The position numbers were made by a program, and so were the translations under genes. From contig CAXBNF010000001.1 in assembly GCA_963977065.1 (NCBI GenBank), positions 310,001 to 374,000 on the forward strand: 64,000 bases of DNA. The letters run 5' to 3'. Under the pieces are notes generated by a model. It was not told the origin of the DNA and made no database searches. It saw nothing but the letters and a program-made list of their open reading frames with translations. Of the stretch, positions 1 through 8,467 are shown one piece after another. Position 1 is the stretch's first letter, and each line of letters opens with the position of its first letter. The stretch comes from Planktosalinus sp963977065 (GTDB lineage Bacteria; Bacteroidota; Bacteroidia; Flavobacteriales; Flavobacteriaceae).

Positions 1-465
1 AACAGTTTTATCAGTTGTGAGGGGTACTTGCGTGTAGCTTTCACCTGCATAAATGACAACCCCAATACGGTCATTGGGACGATCCATTACAAAGTTTGAA
101 GCTACTTTCTTAAGAGCTTCCAGTCTATTGGGTTTTAGATCACGAGCCAGCATACTTCCTGAAACATCCATTGCCATTACAATATCAATACCTTCAGTTG
201 TTTTTATTCTTGTGGTAGTGTCAACATAGCGTGGTCTTGCCATTGCAATGATAAACAACGATAATGCAATAAGACGAAAAATAAAAAGGAGAGGGCGTAG
301 TTTTGCCAACCAATTTGATGAGGTTTTAAATCCCTTTAAAGAGGATAATTTTACTGAAGCAGTCAACTCTTTGCGCTTCCATAAAAACCAAGCGATTGCT
401 ACCGGCAGTGCTAAAAACAGCCAGAAAAACTCAGGATTTACAAATTCAAATTGTAAGGTGCTCAT
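1..465 (-). CDS. batA: BatA-like von Willebrand factor A membrane protein (N-terminal part)
   Basis: The gene runs off the left edge; about 155 N-terminal residues are visible. It opens with a hydrophobic segment (about residues 14-28), a second one near residues 60-72, then a VWA domain whose metal-ion-dependent adhesion site reads DVSGSM. Two N-terminal membrane spans followed by a VWA domain is the BatA/BatB layout of the Bacteroidota aerotolerance operon. The ATG overlaps the TGA of the upstream BatD-like gene by 4 nt (ATGA), which implies translational coupling. The role is inferred from the family: envelope integrity or stress with MoxR ATPase partners. BatA rather than BatB rests on gene order. 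Confidence 0.88.
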   Translation of the reverse strand, partial: MSTLQFEFVNPEFFWLFLALPVAIAWFLWKRKELTASVKLSSLKGFKTSSNWLAKLRPLLFIFRLIALSLFIIAMARPRYVDTTTRIKTTEGIDIVMAMDVSGSMLARDLKPNRLEALKKVASNFVMDRPNDRIGVVIYAGESYTQVPLTTDKTV

Positions 466-2114
466 CGTTGTTTTATTACTTCTATTTCAACCGAATTTAA
501 TACTCGTTCCTTTATTTGTTGGGCATAAATATCTTCTTTTTCTGAAACTATCAATATTTCTTGTGTGAATCCACCCTGAGAAAAAATGACCAATTCATAT
601 TCACTTTTTGCTTTTTTATATTTGTTGTCACCTAAACTGACATTAAACTCACCTGCGGCTTTTATACCTGTAACTCCTTTTTCAGTTGTAAAGGGTTCAT
701 CCATCACCATTAGATTAGTCGCCCCGGCTTCTTCGAGTAAAATCATTTTTTCTTCCAGTAATAGTTCTAAATTTTGAGCTGTTGTATCTTTTGCTTTTGC
801 TGATCCCACATAGATGTAAATTTTCTTTTGTATGTCTCCGAAAGTAAAAATATCATCAAGGTTTTTAGTGATTACAAATTCGTCTTGAGTTGATTTTCTT
901 ACTAAAACCTCGGGAGTCTCCAGTATAACTGCCGGGCTTCCATATTCACTTTTTATCCAAGTTTGCTCCACAAGAGATCTGGTATAATTCCCAAAAATTT
1001 TATCTTTTACATTATTGAATCCAAAAATTAAAGACAATAAAGCAAGTCCAATAATTAATACAGAAGCAATACTTCCGGCTATATAAAAACGTTTTTGTTT
1101 TTGTTTTTTCTTCAATAGTTCTTCTTGATACAGCGCATCTTTTAATTTTTCTTCTTCGGTGGGCTCTGGTATAGATTCGTGTGTTTCTTTGATGATTTCT
1201 TCAATGTCTGCTCTGTCCAGTTGTGCTTGTCCGGATTCCATTTGCATTTTAGCAAATTTGATCAAATCGGCTCTTTTCAATATTTCCCTTAGCCTGTTTA
1301 TGGTTGCCCTGTCAAAATCCAAATGCCCGGAATCCTTATGAAGTTCCAGCTTGAGTATCAATTCATCGGTGGTGCTTTCCAATGCTGCTTCATCTACCTC
1401 GCGGTCGAGATAACGTTTGACAATTTCTGTGAGTGAGGAGTAATAATCTTTCACTCTGTTTTCTTTTAAATATTCTGATGTGTCTAATGTTTTTAATGCA
1501 ACAAGGGCCTCTTCAAAAGGCGGTAATTGCCTTTTAGCCTCTTCAATTTTTTTCTTTTGACGCAAAATAAGATAAATCAAAAGGGCCAAGATTGCTAGAA
1601 TGAGAAATCCCCAAAGCAAATACTTTAACCAGTCTGTTTTAACTGGGGGTACCTCTAGAGCAGGTTTGATATCAAACATGGGTTGCTTTAAAGTGTCCAC
1701 TTCAACATCTGCTACTTCTACAAGTAAGGAATCTGTATAAAAAGCCTTTTCATTGATGCGCAAAAGTTGACTTGGAATCACATATTTGCCGGAGTCAAAT
1801 TGCGTAAGACCATATTTTTTGATGAGTTTTGTTTTTTGATTTTCGTATGAAGTATCTGTTGGATAAAACTCAATCACTTCAAGGGGCATAAAACTTTGAC
1901 CTTCAGGGAAAGTGACTACAGCGCTGGAATCTGTAACTACTTCAATCTGGTATAAAATCTCTTCACCGATCTTGATATTTGTTGTATCTATCGTCGCCTT
2001 GACTTGGGAAGTTCCGGTAAAACTAATTAGAAAAATAAAAATACATAGGAGTTGCTTGCCAAATTTCATTAAAAAGGCACTCGCGTCAATAGTATTATTT
2101 TTTTCAGCAATCAT
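462..2114 (-). CDS. BatD-like membrane protein of the MoxR/Bat operon
   Basis: A 550-residue protein between the DUF58 gene and batA. A hydrophobic signal-like segment starts at Met16 (position 2069), so the true start may be there; I kept the upstream ATG because a purine-rich, A-rich leader precedes it and it lies 6 nt after the DUF58 stop. An extracytoplasmic beta-rich part resembling a shortened BatD is followed by a membrane span (about 163-185), a charged helical cytoplasmic part, a second span (about 343-366) and a C-terminal domain of about 180 residues that I do not recognise. It probably works with the VWA proteins and MoxR; the molecular role is unknown. Confidence 0.8.
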   Translation of the reverse strand: MIAEKNNTIDASAFLMKFGKQLLCIFIFLISFTGTSQVKATIDTTNIKIGEEILYQIEVVTDSSAVVTFPEGQSFMPLEVIEFYPTDTSYENQKTKLIKKYGLTQFDSGKYVIPSQLLRINEKAFYTDSLLVEVADVEVDTLKQPMFDIKPALEVPPVKTDWLKYLLWGFLILAILALLIYLILRQKKKIEEAKRQLPPFEEALVALKTLDTSEYLKENRVKDYYSSLTEIVKRYLDREVDEAALESTTDELILKLELHKDSGHLDFDRATINRLREILKRADLIKFAKMQMESGQAQLDRADIEEIIKETHESIPEPTEEEKLKDALYQEELLKKKQKQKRFYIAGSIASVLIIGLALLSLIFGFNNVKDKIFGNYTRSLVEQTWIKSEYGSPAVILETPEVLVRKSTQDEFVITKNLDDIFTFGDIQKKIYIYVGSAKAKDTTAQNLELLLEEKMILLEEAGATNLMVMDEPFTTEKGVTGIKAAGEFNVSLGDNKYKKAKSEYELVIFSQGGFTQEILIVSEKEDIYAQQIKERVLNSVEIEVIKQR

Positions 2115-2120
2115 TTTTAT

Positions 2121-2987
2121 TTATCTTCTCTTAAAATAGCCCATTAATTTTTTTACATAACTTTCTTCAACACTGCAATTCATTGTGCCTGCTCCACTTT
2201 TTTGAAATGTTTCCTGAAAAAAACTCACTTTTTCAAGATAGTATTTTGAATAGGCTGCCCTTACTTTTTTTGAACTGGTGTTGACTAAAAGTGTTTCACC
2301 TGTTTCTTCATCGTTTGTTTGGACAACCCCCAGGTTGGGAATTTGCTCTTCTCTTGGGTCATAAATACGAATTCCGGTTAAATCGTGTTTTTTTGCAGCA
2401 ATCTTTAAGGAATTTTCATAATTTTCTTCAGTTATGAAGTCTGAAATCACAAAAGCAATGGCTTTCTTTTTCATCACATTAGACAAGAATTTAAGCGCTT
2501 GTTCTATGTTAGTTTTTTTGCTTTTGGGTTGAAACTCGATAAGTTCTCTAATGATGCGCAACACATGAGACTTTCCTTTTTTTGGTGGGATGTACAATTC
2601 AATTTGGTCTGTAAAAAGGGCAATACCTATTTTATCATTGTTTTGTAATGCTGAAAAAGCAAGAGTGGCAGCTATTTCTGTAATGATATCATTTTTGAAT
2701 TGCTCCCTAGAGCCAAAAATTTCAGAGGCACTAATATCAACGAGCAACATCAAGGTTAACTCTCGTTCTTCTTCAAAAACTTTCACAAAGGGTTCGTTGT
2801 AACGGGCAGTTACGTTCCAGTCAATATTTCTCACATCATCGCCAAATTGATACTGCCGCACTTCACTAAATGTCATCCCTCTGCCCTTAAAAGCACTGTG
2901 ATATTCACCCCCAAAAAGGTTGTCACTCAACCTTCGGGTTTTGATTTCAATTTTCCTGACTTTTTTTAGAAGTTCTTTAGTATCCAT
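2121..2987 (-). CDS. DUF58 (VWA-like) protein of the MoxR operon
   Basis: A soluble 288-residue protein of the DUF58 family, which usually accompanies MoxR AAA+ ATPases. The family block with GDDVRNIDWNVTAR is at about residues 49-62, and a degenerate MIDAS-like DISAS follows at 84-88. Start choice: an in-frame ATG lies nine codons upstream, but those codons come from a dispersed G-rich repeat. The ATG at 2987 begins MDTKELLKKV, matches the family N-terminus and has AGGGAGAGG 4 nt upstream. It lies between moxR and the BatD-like gene in the same direction. Confidence 0.9.
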   Translation of the reverse strand: MDTKELLKKVRKIEIKTRRLSDNLFGGEYHSAFKGRGMTFSEVRQYQFGDDVRNIDWNVTARYNEPFVKVFEEERELTLMLLVDISASEIFGSREQFKNDIITEIAATLAFSALQNNDKIGIALFTDQIELYIPPKKGKSHVLRIIRELIEFQPKSKKTNIEQALKFLSNVMKKKAIAFVISDFITEENYENSLKIAAKKHDLTGIRIYDPREEQIPNLGVVQTNDEETGETLLVNTSSKKVRAAYSKYYLEKVSFFQETFQKSGAGTMNCSVEESYVKKLMGYFKRR

Positions 2988-2990
2988 TTT

Positions 2991-3028
2991 TCCTCTCCCT
3001 AAATCCCTCTCCAAAGGAAAGGGACTTT
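2991..3028 (-). repeat. Dispersed G-rich repeat, copy A
   Basis: Read on the minus strand this element runs from AAAGTCCC to TTAGGGAGAGG and aligns along its length with the copies at 8919-8953 and 29192-29229. It is an imperfect inverted repeat (a CCC-rich arm and a GGG-rich arm around TTTGG) plus a G-rich tail. The tail ends 4 nt before the ATG of the DUF58 gene, so it occupies the ribosome-binding position. Confidence 0.75.
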
Positions 3029-3060
3029 CTATTTTTAATAATTAAACAGTTTTAGTTGAC

Positions 3061-3081
3061 CGCTCACGACTAACCACTCAC
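3061..3081. repeat. Short degenerate heptamer tandem repeat
   Basis: Three adjacent 7-mers (CGCTCAC, GACTAAC, CACTCAC) between moxR and the DUF58 gene, next to dispersed repeat A. It looks like a short remnant of a heptanucleotide tandem repeat. No function is evident. Confidence 0.4.
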
Positions 3082-3095
3082 CATTAAAAACTAGA

Positions 3096-4100
3096 TTAAG
3101 GTACTTCTATTTGATTGACAATTTTGTTGATGAGGTCCTCTGAGGTAATGTTTTCGGCTTCAGCTTCATAAGTGATTCCAATTCTATGTCTAAGCACATC
3201 ATGAACTACAGCGCGCACATCTTCCGGAATGACATATCCTCTGCGTTTGATAAATGCATAGCATTTTGAGGCAATAGCCAGGTTGATACTTCCGCGTGGG
3301 GAAGCTCCATATTGGATGAGTGGTTTGATTTCAGCTAAGTTGTATTTTTCGGGAGTTCGGGTGGCAAAAATAATATCGAGGATGTATTTTTCAATTTTTT
3401 CATCCATGTACACTTCTCTTGCGGCGTCTTGAGCTCGTTTGATTTGTTCAAGGGTAACAACCTGATTGACTTTGCTGAATCCCTCTTTTAAGTTTTGTCT
3501 AATGATGAGTTGCTCCTCGTTTAACTGAGGATATTTGATAACCGTTTTTAACATAAATCGGTCAACCTGCGCTTCTGGCAAGGGATATGTACCTTCCTGT
3601 TCAATGGGGTTCATAGTGGCCATTACCAGAAAAGGTTTGTCAAGAATGTAGGTTTCTTCACCAATGGTTACTTGCTTTTCCTGCATCGCCTCTAGAAGAG
3701 CTGATTGTACTTTAGCAGGGGCACGGTTGATTTCATCTGCTAATACAAAATTGGCAAAAATGGGTCCTTTTTTAATACTGAAATCATTGAGTTTCATATT
3801 GTATATCAAAGTTCCAATAACATCTGCAGGGAGTAAATCTGGTGTAAATTGAATTCTGCTAAAGGTTCCATGAACGGCCTGTGATAAAGTGTTTATCGCA
3901 AGAGTTTTAGCCAAACCGGGAACTCCTTCAAGAAGGATGTGACCTTGACCTAACAATCCAATTAAAAGACGTTCAACCATATGCTTTTGACCCACAATAA
4001 CCTTGTTCATTTCCAAGGTAAGAATATCAACAAAAGCACTTTCTTTTTCTATTTTTTCATTTAATGCTCCAATGTCAATTGTTGAGCTAGTATCTTCCAT
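3096..4100 (-). CDS. MoxR-family AAA+ ATPase
   Basis: A 334-residue ATPase of the MoxR (AAA_3) family. Walker A is GVPGLAKT at about residues 59-66, and Walker B with the MoxR signature is LADEINRAPAKVQ at about 120-132. A C-terminal lid domain contains GASPRGSI. MoxR proteins act as chaperone-like partners of VWA proteins, and this gene heads a same-strand run into DUF58, the BatD-like gene and batA. The length is normal and all motifs are intact. About 110 nt with repeat material separate it from the DUF58 gene. Confidence 0.95.
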   Translation of the reverse strand: MEDTSSTIDIGALNEKIEKESAFVDILTLEMNKVIVGQKHMVERLLIGLLGQGHILLEGVPGLAKTLAINTLSQAVHGTFSRIQFTPDLLPADVIGTLIYNMKLNDFSIKKGPIFANFVLADEINRAPAKVQSALLEAMQEKQVTIGEETYILDKPFLVMATMNPIEQEGTYPLPEAQVDRFMLKTVIKYPQLNEEQLIIRQNLKEGFSKVNQVVTLEQIKRAQDAAREVYMDEKIEKYILDIIFATRTPEKYNLAEIKPLIQYGASPRGSINLAIASKCYAFIKRRGYVIPEDVRAVVHDVLRHRIGITYEAEAENITSEDLINKIVNQIEVP

Positions 4101-4177
4101 AACATTTTTATTTTAAGCATAATTTAATGAGGGTGCAAATTGAAAAAATCTAAGCAGATATGCTGTTAACAATTGGT

Positions 4178-4213
4178 TAAAAATAACAGGCAGTGCTATT
4201 TAGCACCGCCTGT
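4178..4213 (-). terminator. Intrinsic terminator after the DUF4382 lipoprotein gene
   Basis: On the minus strand a 12-bp stem (ACAGGCGGTGCT / AGCACTGCCTGT, one G-U pair) with loop AAAT is followed by TATTTTT. It begins 28 nt after the lipoprotein stop and lies upstream of moxR on the same strand, so it separates the two units. Confidence 0.85.
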
Positions 4214-4240
4214 ATAAATAGATTATTTAATTACCTTTAT

Positions 4241-5023
4241 TTAAAGCAGCATTAAGCTTCCTAAAGCGGTTATTTCTCCATTAGTAACTACTACATCCTC
4301 AAGCACCATAATTTCAAATCCGGAGGTTACTTCGGGTTCAATAGTAACAGTATAGGTTCCATCAGGAACACCGTGTAGAACAAAAATTCCTTCTGCATTA
4401 GTGTATGCAGAAATTGTATGCTCATTGTTTGAAGCGGTTACCAAAGTTTGAAAACCTACCGGCAGTACCGTTCCTGATATAGACCCTGATTCTGCTGCAG
4501 TGCTGGCTCTAATAACCGGTTTTAGTAGATATCCACCATTACCTTGAACGACTATAGATTCATTCACATCAAAATCAAGCAAGAACTCATATAAAATACC
4601 ATCTTCTAAAGTTTGGTTCACATTCAGTTTTAATCCTGATTGTTGAGCGCTCGGTGTTTGAAGTGGGTAGGTCTCACCATCAATAACAATAGAGTTTTCA
4701 GAACCTAAAACAAGTCTCATTTGAGAAATGTTACCTGAGGGGACTTCTTCATCTGCTAACAAAACACTTATTCCGCCCGTTAATTCAAGCAAGTCATAAA
4801 TGCCGGCATTGATATTTCCAAGGGACACCTCATCTTCATTGTCATTATATTTCACAACTACATCCTGAACATCCACATATACATGTTCATAATCACCCGG
4901 AGCATCAGTCATACTTACCATTAATCTGGAAGTTCCCTGTTCATTTGAATCATCATCATCGCTGCAAGATATAAATGCAAAAAGCGCGATAAATACAAAA
5001 CTAATTTTAATTAAAGTTTTCAT
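4241..5023 (-). CDS. DUF4382 lipoprotein with carboxypeptidase-regulatory-like domain
   Basis: A predicted 260-residue lipoprotein. The signal peptide from Met1 ends in the lipobox FAFISC followed by SDDDD, an acidic linker common in surface-exposed Bacteroidota lipoproteins. A DUF4382 domain follows (LMVSMTDAPGDYEHVYVDV near the N-terminus), then a C-terminal carboxypeptidase D regulatory-like beta-sandwich (SGSISGTV to DGTYTVTIEP). The ATG at 5023 was chosen because it places the signal peptide at the very N-terminus; an upstream in-frame start adds 16 residues and spoils it. The gene is monocistronic, ends in a strong terminator and is divergent from the SDR gene. The function is unknown. 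Confidence 0.85.
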   Translation of the reverse strand: MKTLIKISFVFIALFAFISCSDDDDSNEQGTSRLMVSMTDAPGDYEHVYVDVQDVVVKYNDNEDEVSLGNINAGIYDLLELTGGISVLLADEEVPSGNISQMRLVLGSENSIVIDGETYPLQTPSAQQSGLKLNVNQTLEDGILYEFLLDFDVNESIVVQGNGGYLLKPVIRASTAAESGSISGTVLPVGFQTLVTASNNEHTISAYTNAEGIFVLHGVPDGTYTVTIEPEVTSGFEIMVLEDVVVTNGEITALGSLMLL

Positions 5024-5179
5024 GTTTTTTATTTTATTTATTAACTGTTTGATGCATAGGTAACCCCACAATCGAGCAATAATTATTTTTTTAACACTAC
5101 TTAACTTTCCGCTTAACTAAAAATTAACTACCAATTGAAATTTAAAAACATTAATTTTATTGAATTTCTAAAAGTAATT

Positions 5180-5944
5180 ATGAATATAAAGACAGTACTT
5201 ATCACAGGGGCCACATCAGGAATAGGCCTTGAGACCGCCAGGGTTTTTGCAAAAAATAATTTTCAGTTAATTTTATGCGGAAGACGAGAAGAAAGATTAA
5301 ACAAACTTAAAACCGAATTAGACAAACATACCTTAGTTCATTGTTTGAGCTTTGATGTAAGAAATAGAGAGGATGTTTTTAAAAGCATTGCGTCACTGCC
5401 TGAAGAATTTTCCTCCATTGATATACTTATTAATAATGCTGGTAATGCACACGGGCTTGATAATTTTCAAGAGGGAAATCTAGACGACTGGGAAGCAATG
5501 ATGGACATCAATGTGAAAGGGTTGCTTTATGTAACAAAAGCAATTTTACCAAAAATGCTTGAAAAAAACTCAGGGCACATTATTAATATAGGCTCAACTG
5601 CGGCTAAGGAGGTGTACCCCAAAGGCAATGTGTATTGTGCCAGCAAATCAGCAGTTGACGCTATCAATCAAGGGCTGCGTATTGACCTTAATGGCACCGG
5701 AATCAAAGTGGGAGCCATCCACCCTGGCCTTGTAAAAACCGAATTTAGTGAAGTGCGTTTCAAAGGAGATAAGGAACGCGCTGAAAAAGTTTATCAAGGA
5801 TACCAACCACTTTTACCCGAGGATATCGCTGAAATTATCTGGTTTACAGTCACACGCCCTGCACATGTCAATATTGCAGATTTGGTTGTCATGAGTATTG
5901 ACCAGGCGAGTAGTACAATTGTTAATAAGAAACAGGAAATTTAA
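5180..5944 (+). CDS. Short-chain dehydrogenase/reductase (YdfG-like)
   Basis: A 254-residue classical SDR. The Rossmann motif TGATSGIG is at residues 9-16, NNAG at 85-88, Ser139, and the catalytic YxxxK is YCASK at 152-156. It most resembles YdfG-type NADP-dependent 3-hydroxy acid/serine dehydrogenases (RREER after beta-2 would favour NADP), but the substrate is not readable from the sequence. The ATG at 5180 is preferred over a TTG 45 nt upstream because it places the glycine-rich motif at the usual distance from the N-terminus. Confidence 0.9.
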   Translation: MNIKTVLITGATSGIGLETARVFAKNNFQLILCGRREERLNKLKTELDKHTLVHCLSFDVRNREDVFKSIASLPEEFSSIDILINNAGNAHGLDNFQEGNLDDWEAMMDINVKGLLYVTKAILPKMLEKNSGHIINIGSTAAKEVYPKGNVYCASKSAVDAINQGLRIDLNGTGIKVGAIHPGLVKTEFSEVRFKGDKERAEKVYQGYQPLLPEDIAEIIWFTVTRPAHVNIADLVVMSIDQASSTIVNKKQEI

Positions 5945-5951
5945 AAATGAG

Positions 5952-5983
5952 ATTCCCCCCCAAGCAGACTTGGGGGTGGGAAT
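5952..5983. repeat. Imperfect inverted repeat upstream of the AlbA_2 gene
   Basis: Arms ATTCCCCCCCAAG and CTTGGGGGTGGGAAT surround a short CAGA loop. It occupies the gap between the SDR stop and the ATG at 5990, so its G-rich right arm overlaps the translation-initiation region. It resembles short dispersed palindromes of flavobacterial genomes; only one copy is seen here. Confidence 0.6.
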
Positions 5984-5989
5984 TTAGCT

Positions 5990-7126
5990 ATGATTAACAA
6001 ACGACTTCTTATCAAAAACCTGCTTGCTCACAATGATGAATGTAGTTTCTATGACAAAAAGTTAAAGTTTGACTTCAGCAACAAAGAGGGAAAGGCCAAG
6101 TTTTTAAAACACATCTGTGCCTTGAGTAATTCCAATCCCAAAAACAATTCTTACATCGTTGTTGGTATTGATGACAGCACCAATGAGATACTTGGGGTTG
6201 ACTTCTTTGATGACAGTAAAATACAGAATTTAGCCAATGCTTATCTGGAAAATGCCCCATTGATTTCTTATGAAAACATTCCTTTTCCACATTTAGTTGA
6301 AGGGAAAGTTGTGGGTCTGGTAACAATTAGGCCAAACAATAAAATCACTTCTTTGCGAAAAAACATCTGGAAATACTGGGGCGGAAGTGTTTTTTTCAGG
6401 GATGGCAGTATTTCAATGCCCAAGGTTTTTGATATCGAAATAAAAGATGTCAACTCGGCGATTGTTGCCGAAATTGAAAACCACGCGAAAAACAACATCA
6501 AATTAACTTTAGACGGCGTGATGGATTTTATAATAAACAGGCATAAAGACCTGGATGCTCACTATAAAGTGTTTAAAGAAATCTTTGTGGTATGCTGGGC
6601 TGGAATTCCAAAAAAAGTGAAAGGGAATATTTTTTATTCACGGGTGGATATTGAGTTAATCAATGAACAGGTACGACTTTTCTATTCTGCTTTGGATGAG
6701 ATCACTATTGATTATACTGAAGACTATTTTAAAATTGTAGAATATGTTAAATTAGGGCTTCACAGCGAAACTAAATATTATCCGCTTGAAGAACTCATGA
6801 TTGTTTTTAATGAAAACGGTTCCTATAGCATCAACAGCAACCTCATTTTTGAGCCTCCACAATTCAACAAGAAAACGCTTTATCATATATATAACAGTAA
6901 CAATGCATTGCTGGATAAGTTAAGAAAGAATATTCCGTTTAATAAAAGGGAGGAAAAGGACATGACCAATTTGCCGGCCACCTATTTGTTGTGCTACCTC
7001 AATAATTTTGAAGATGCAAAAGAAAAATTGGATGAGGCAAAACCTTTTATTAAAGAGTACGATAAGGCTATTTATGCTTCATACAAAGAAGTGATGCGCA
7101 TATTGAGAAAAGTAAATTACAGCTAA
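5990..7126 (+). CDS. AlbA_2/Schlafen-type putative nucleic-acid-binding protein
   Basis: A 378-residue protein. The N-terminal roughly 150 residues resemble the AlbA_2 (Schlafen AAA-4, ATP-binding protein) domain, with FLKHICALSNSNPKNNSYIVVGIDD and later KYWGGSVFFRDGS. The remainder is a conserved-looking region I cannot assign; similar flavobacterial proteins carry only a DUF label. The TAA is immediately followed by the ATG of a metallophosphatase, so the two are almost certainly co-translated. The function is unknown; a role in nucleic-acid sensing or regulation is inference from the domain alone. Confidence 0.75.
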   Translation: MINKRLLIKNLLAHNDECSFYDKKLKFDFSNKEGKAKFLKHICALSNSNPKNNSYIVVGIDDSTNEILGVDFFDDSKIQNLANAYLENAPLISYENIPFPHLVEGKVVGLVTIRPNNKITSLRKNIWKYWGGSVFFRDGSISMPKVFDIEIKDVNSAIVAEIENHAKNNIKLTLDGVMDFIINRHKDLDAHYKVFKEIFVVCWAGIPKKVKGNIFYSRVDIELINEQVRLFYSALDEITIDYTEDYFKIVEYVKLGLHSETKYYPLEELMIVFNENGSYSINSNLIFEPPQFNKKTLYHIYNSNNALLDKLRKNIPFNKREEKDMTNLPATYLLCYLNNFEDAKEKLDEAKPFIKEYDKAIYASYKEVMRILRKVNYS

Positions 7127-7858
7127 ATGAGAACCTTAGTCATTGGAGACATACATGGAGGATTTAAAGGAGTTCAACAAGCCCTGAACCGGGCAAAGAT
7201 AAATCCGGAGGATGAATTAATTTTTCTGGGTGATTATGTGGATGGCTGGAGCGAAAGCGCAGAAACGGTTTCCTATTTAATCGGGCTTTCAAAAGAAAAT
7301 AAATGCATATTTATTAGAGGAAACCACGATGATTTATGTTATAAATGGCTGGCACATAATGAAAAGCCAATGCAATGGGTTCAACAAGGCGGTCAGTCTT
7401 CAATTGACAGTTATGAAAAACTGAACAAAAGTGAAATCAACAGCCATATACCCTTTTTTAAGAACCTGTTGAGTTATCATATAGACGATAAAAACAGGCT
7501 TTTTATTCACGCGGGTTTCCAAAATTTGCGTGGACCACAATATGAACATTATGACACCGCTGCATACTGGGACAGAACTCTCTGGGAAATGGCTTTGGCG
7601 TTAGATAAAAGTTTAAATCAAAAGCATTCTCTTTATCCGGAAAGGTTAAAACTATTTAACGAAATATATATTGGCCACACCCCCGTGACCCGCATTGGTA
7701 AAACCACTCCACACAATGCTGCCACAGTTTGGAATATAGATACCGGCGCTGCTTTTAAAGGACCCGTTACAGTCATTGATGTAGATACAAAGGAGTATTG
7801 GCAAAGCGACCCTGTCTGGACATTATATCCTGATGAAAATGGAAGAAATGTGGTTTAA
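7127..7858 (+). CDS. Calcineurin-like metallophosphatase (PP1/ApaH type)
   Basis: A 243-residue phosphatase with the full PPP signature: GDIHGG (7-12), GDYVDG (about 35-40), GNHD (about 64-67), then FIHAGF and GHTPV with the late metal-binding histidines. This size and layout match single-domain bacterial Ser/Thr protein phosphatases or diadenosine tetraphosphatases. It starts on the base after the AlbA_2 gene stop, so the pair forms a tight unit. The natural substrate is unknown. Confidence 0.9.
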   Translation: MRTLVIGDIHGGFKGVQQALNRAKINPEDELIFLGDYVDGWSESAETVSYLIGLSKENKCIFIRGNHDDLCYKWLAHNEKPMQWVQQGGQSSIDSYEKLNKSEINSHIPFFKNLLSYHIDDKNRLFIHAGFQNLRGPQYEHYDTAAYWDRTLWEMALALDKSLNQKHSLYPERLKLFNEIYIGHTPVTRIGKTTPHNAATVWNIDTGAAFKGPVTVIDVDTKEYWQSDPVWTLYPDENGRNVV

Positions 7859-7906
7859 ACCTACAAATTTTAATTATTTTAGCTTAACTAAATAAACTCA
7901 TTTGCC

Positions 7907-8464
7907 ATGAACAAACTTTTCCTCTTTGTTTTTACTTTTCTAATAATAGGACCACTTTCTTCACAGGAATTTCCTAACAATGAAATAAAACTCAATATTG
8001 CCGGAGTCATTGCTTTTGCTTCTGTGGAAGTGGGCTATGAATACCTCTTTGACTACAACCAATCCATAGATGCTGAAGTGTTAATCAATGACCGAATTAA
8101 TTTTTATGACGAGACAAGCACTAATAAGTTTAACACAAACAGTGTAAAGTTGGGATACAATTTTTATTTTGGAACAGAAAACCCCGGTTCGGGTTTGTAT
8201 TTCAACCCTTTTGTGAAATACCGGTTTGGCGATTTTGAAGAAGTGACTAGAGACAATGATTTTTTTCCACCTCTCATTGAAGAAGTGACCACAGATATGA
8301 ACACCTTTATTATTGGACTGGGTTCTGGGTATAAATGGAATTTCAGCAATTCGTTTGTTATCTCCCTTTACGGAAGCATTGGAAGAAACTTCAGCGACGA
8401 GGTTAAAGAACGCTTCTCTGCTATCGAGTTTCACGCCGGAGTCGGAATTGGATACCGATTTTAG
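7907..8464 (+). CDS. Predicted outer-membrane beta-barrel protein
   Basis: A 185-residue protein with an N-terminal signal peptide (hydrophobic stretch 3-17, cleavage after SSQ), alternating beta-strand pattern and C-terminal GVGIGYRF ending in aromatic Phe, typical of small outer-membrane barrels. I do not recognise a named family. It is 48 nt after the phosphatase and convergent with the lipoprotein gene, with only 3 nt between stops. Confidence 0.7.
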   Translation: MNKLFLFVFTFLIIGPLSSQEFPNNEIKLNIAGVIAFASVEVGYEYLFDYNQSIDAEVLINDRINFYDETSTNKFNTNSVKLGYNFYFGTENPGSGLYFNPFVKYRFGDFEEVTRDNDFFPPLIEEVTTDMNTFIIGLGSGYKWNFSNSFVISLYGSIGRNFSDEVKERFSAIEFHAGVGIGYRF

Positions 8465-8467
8465 AGC

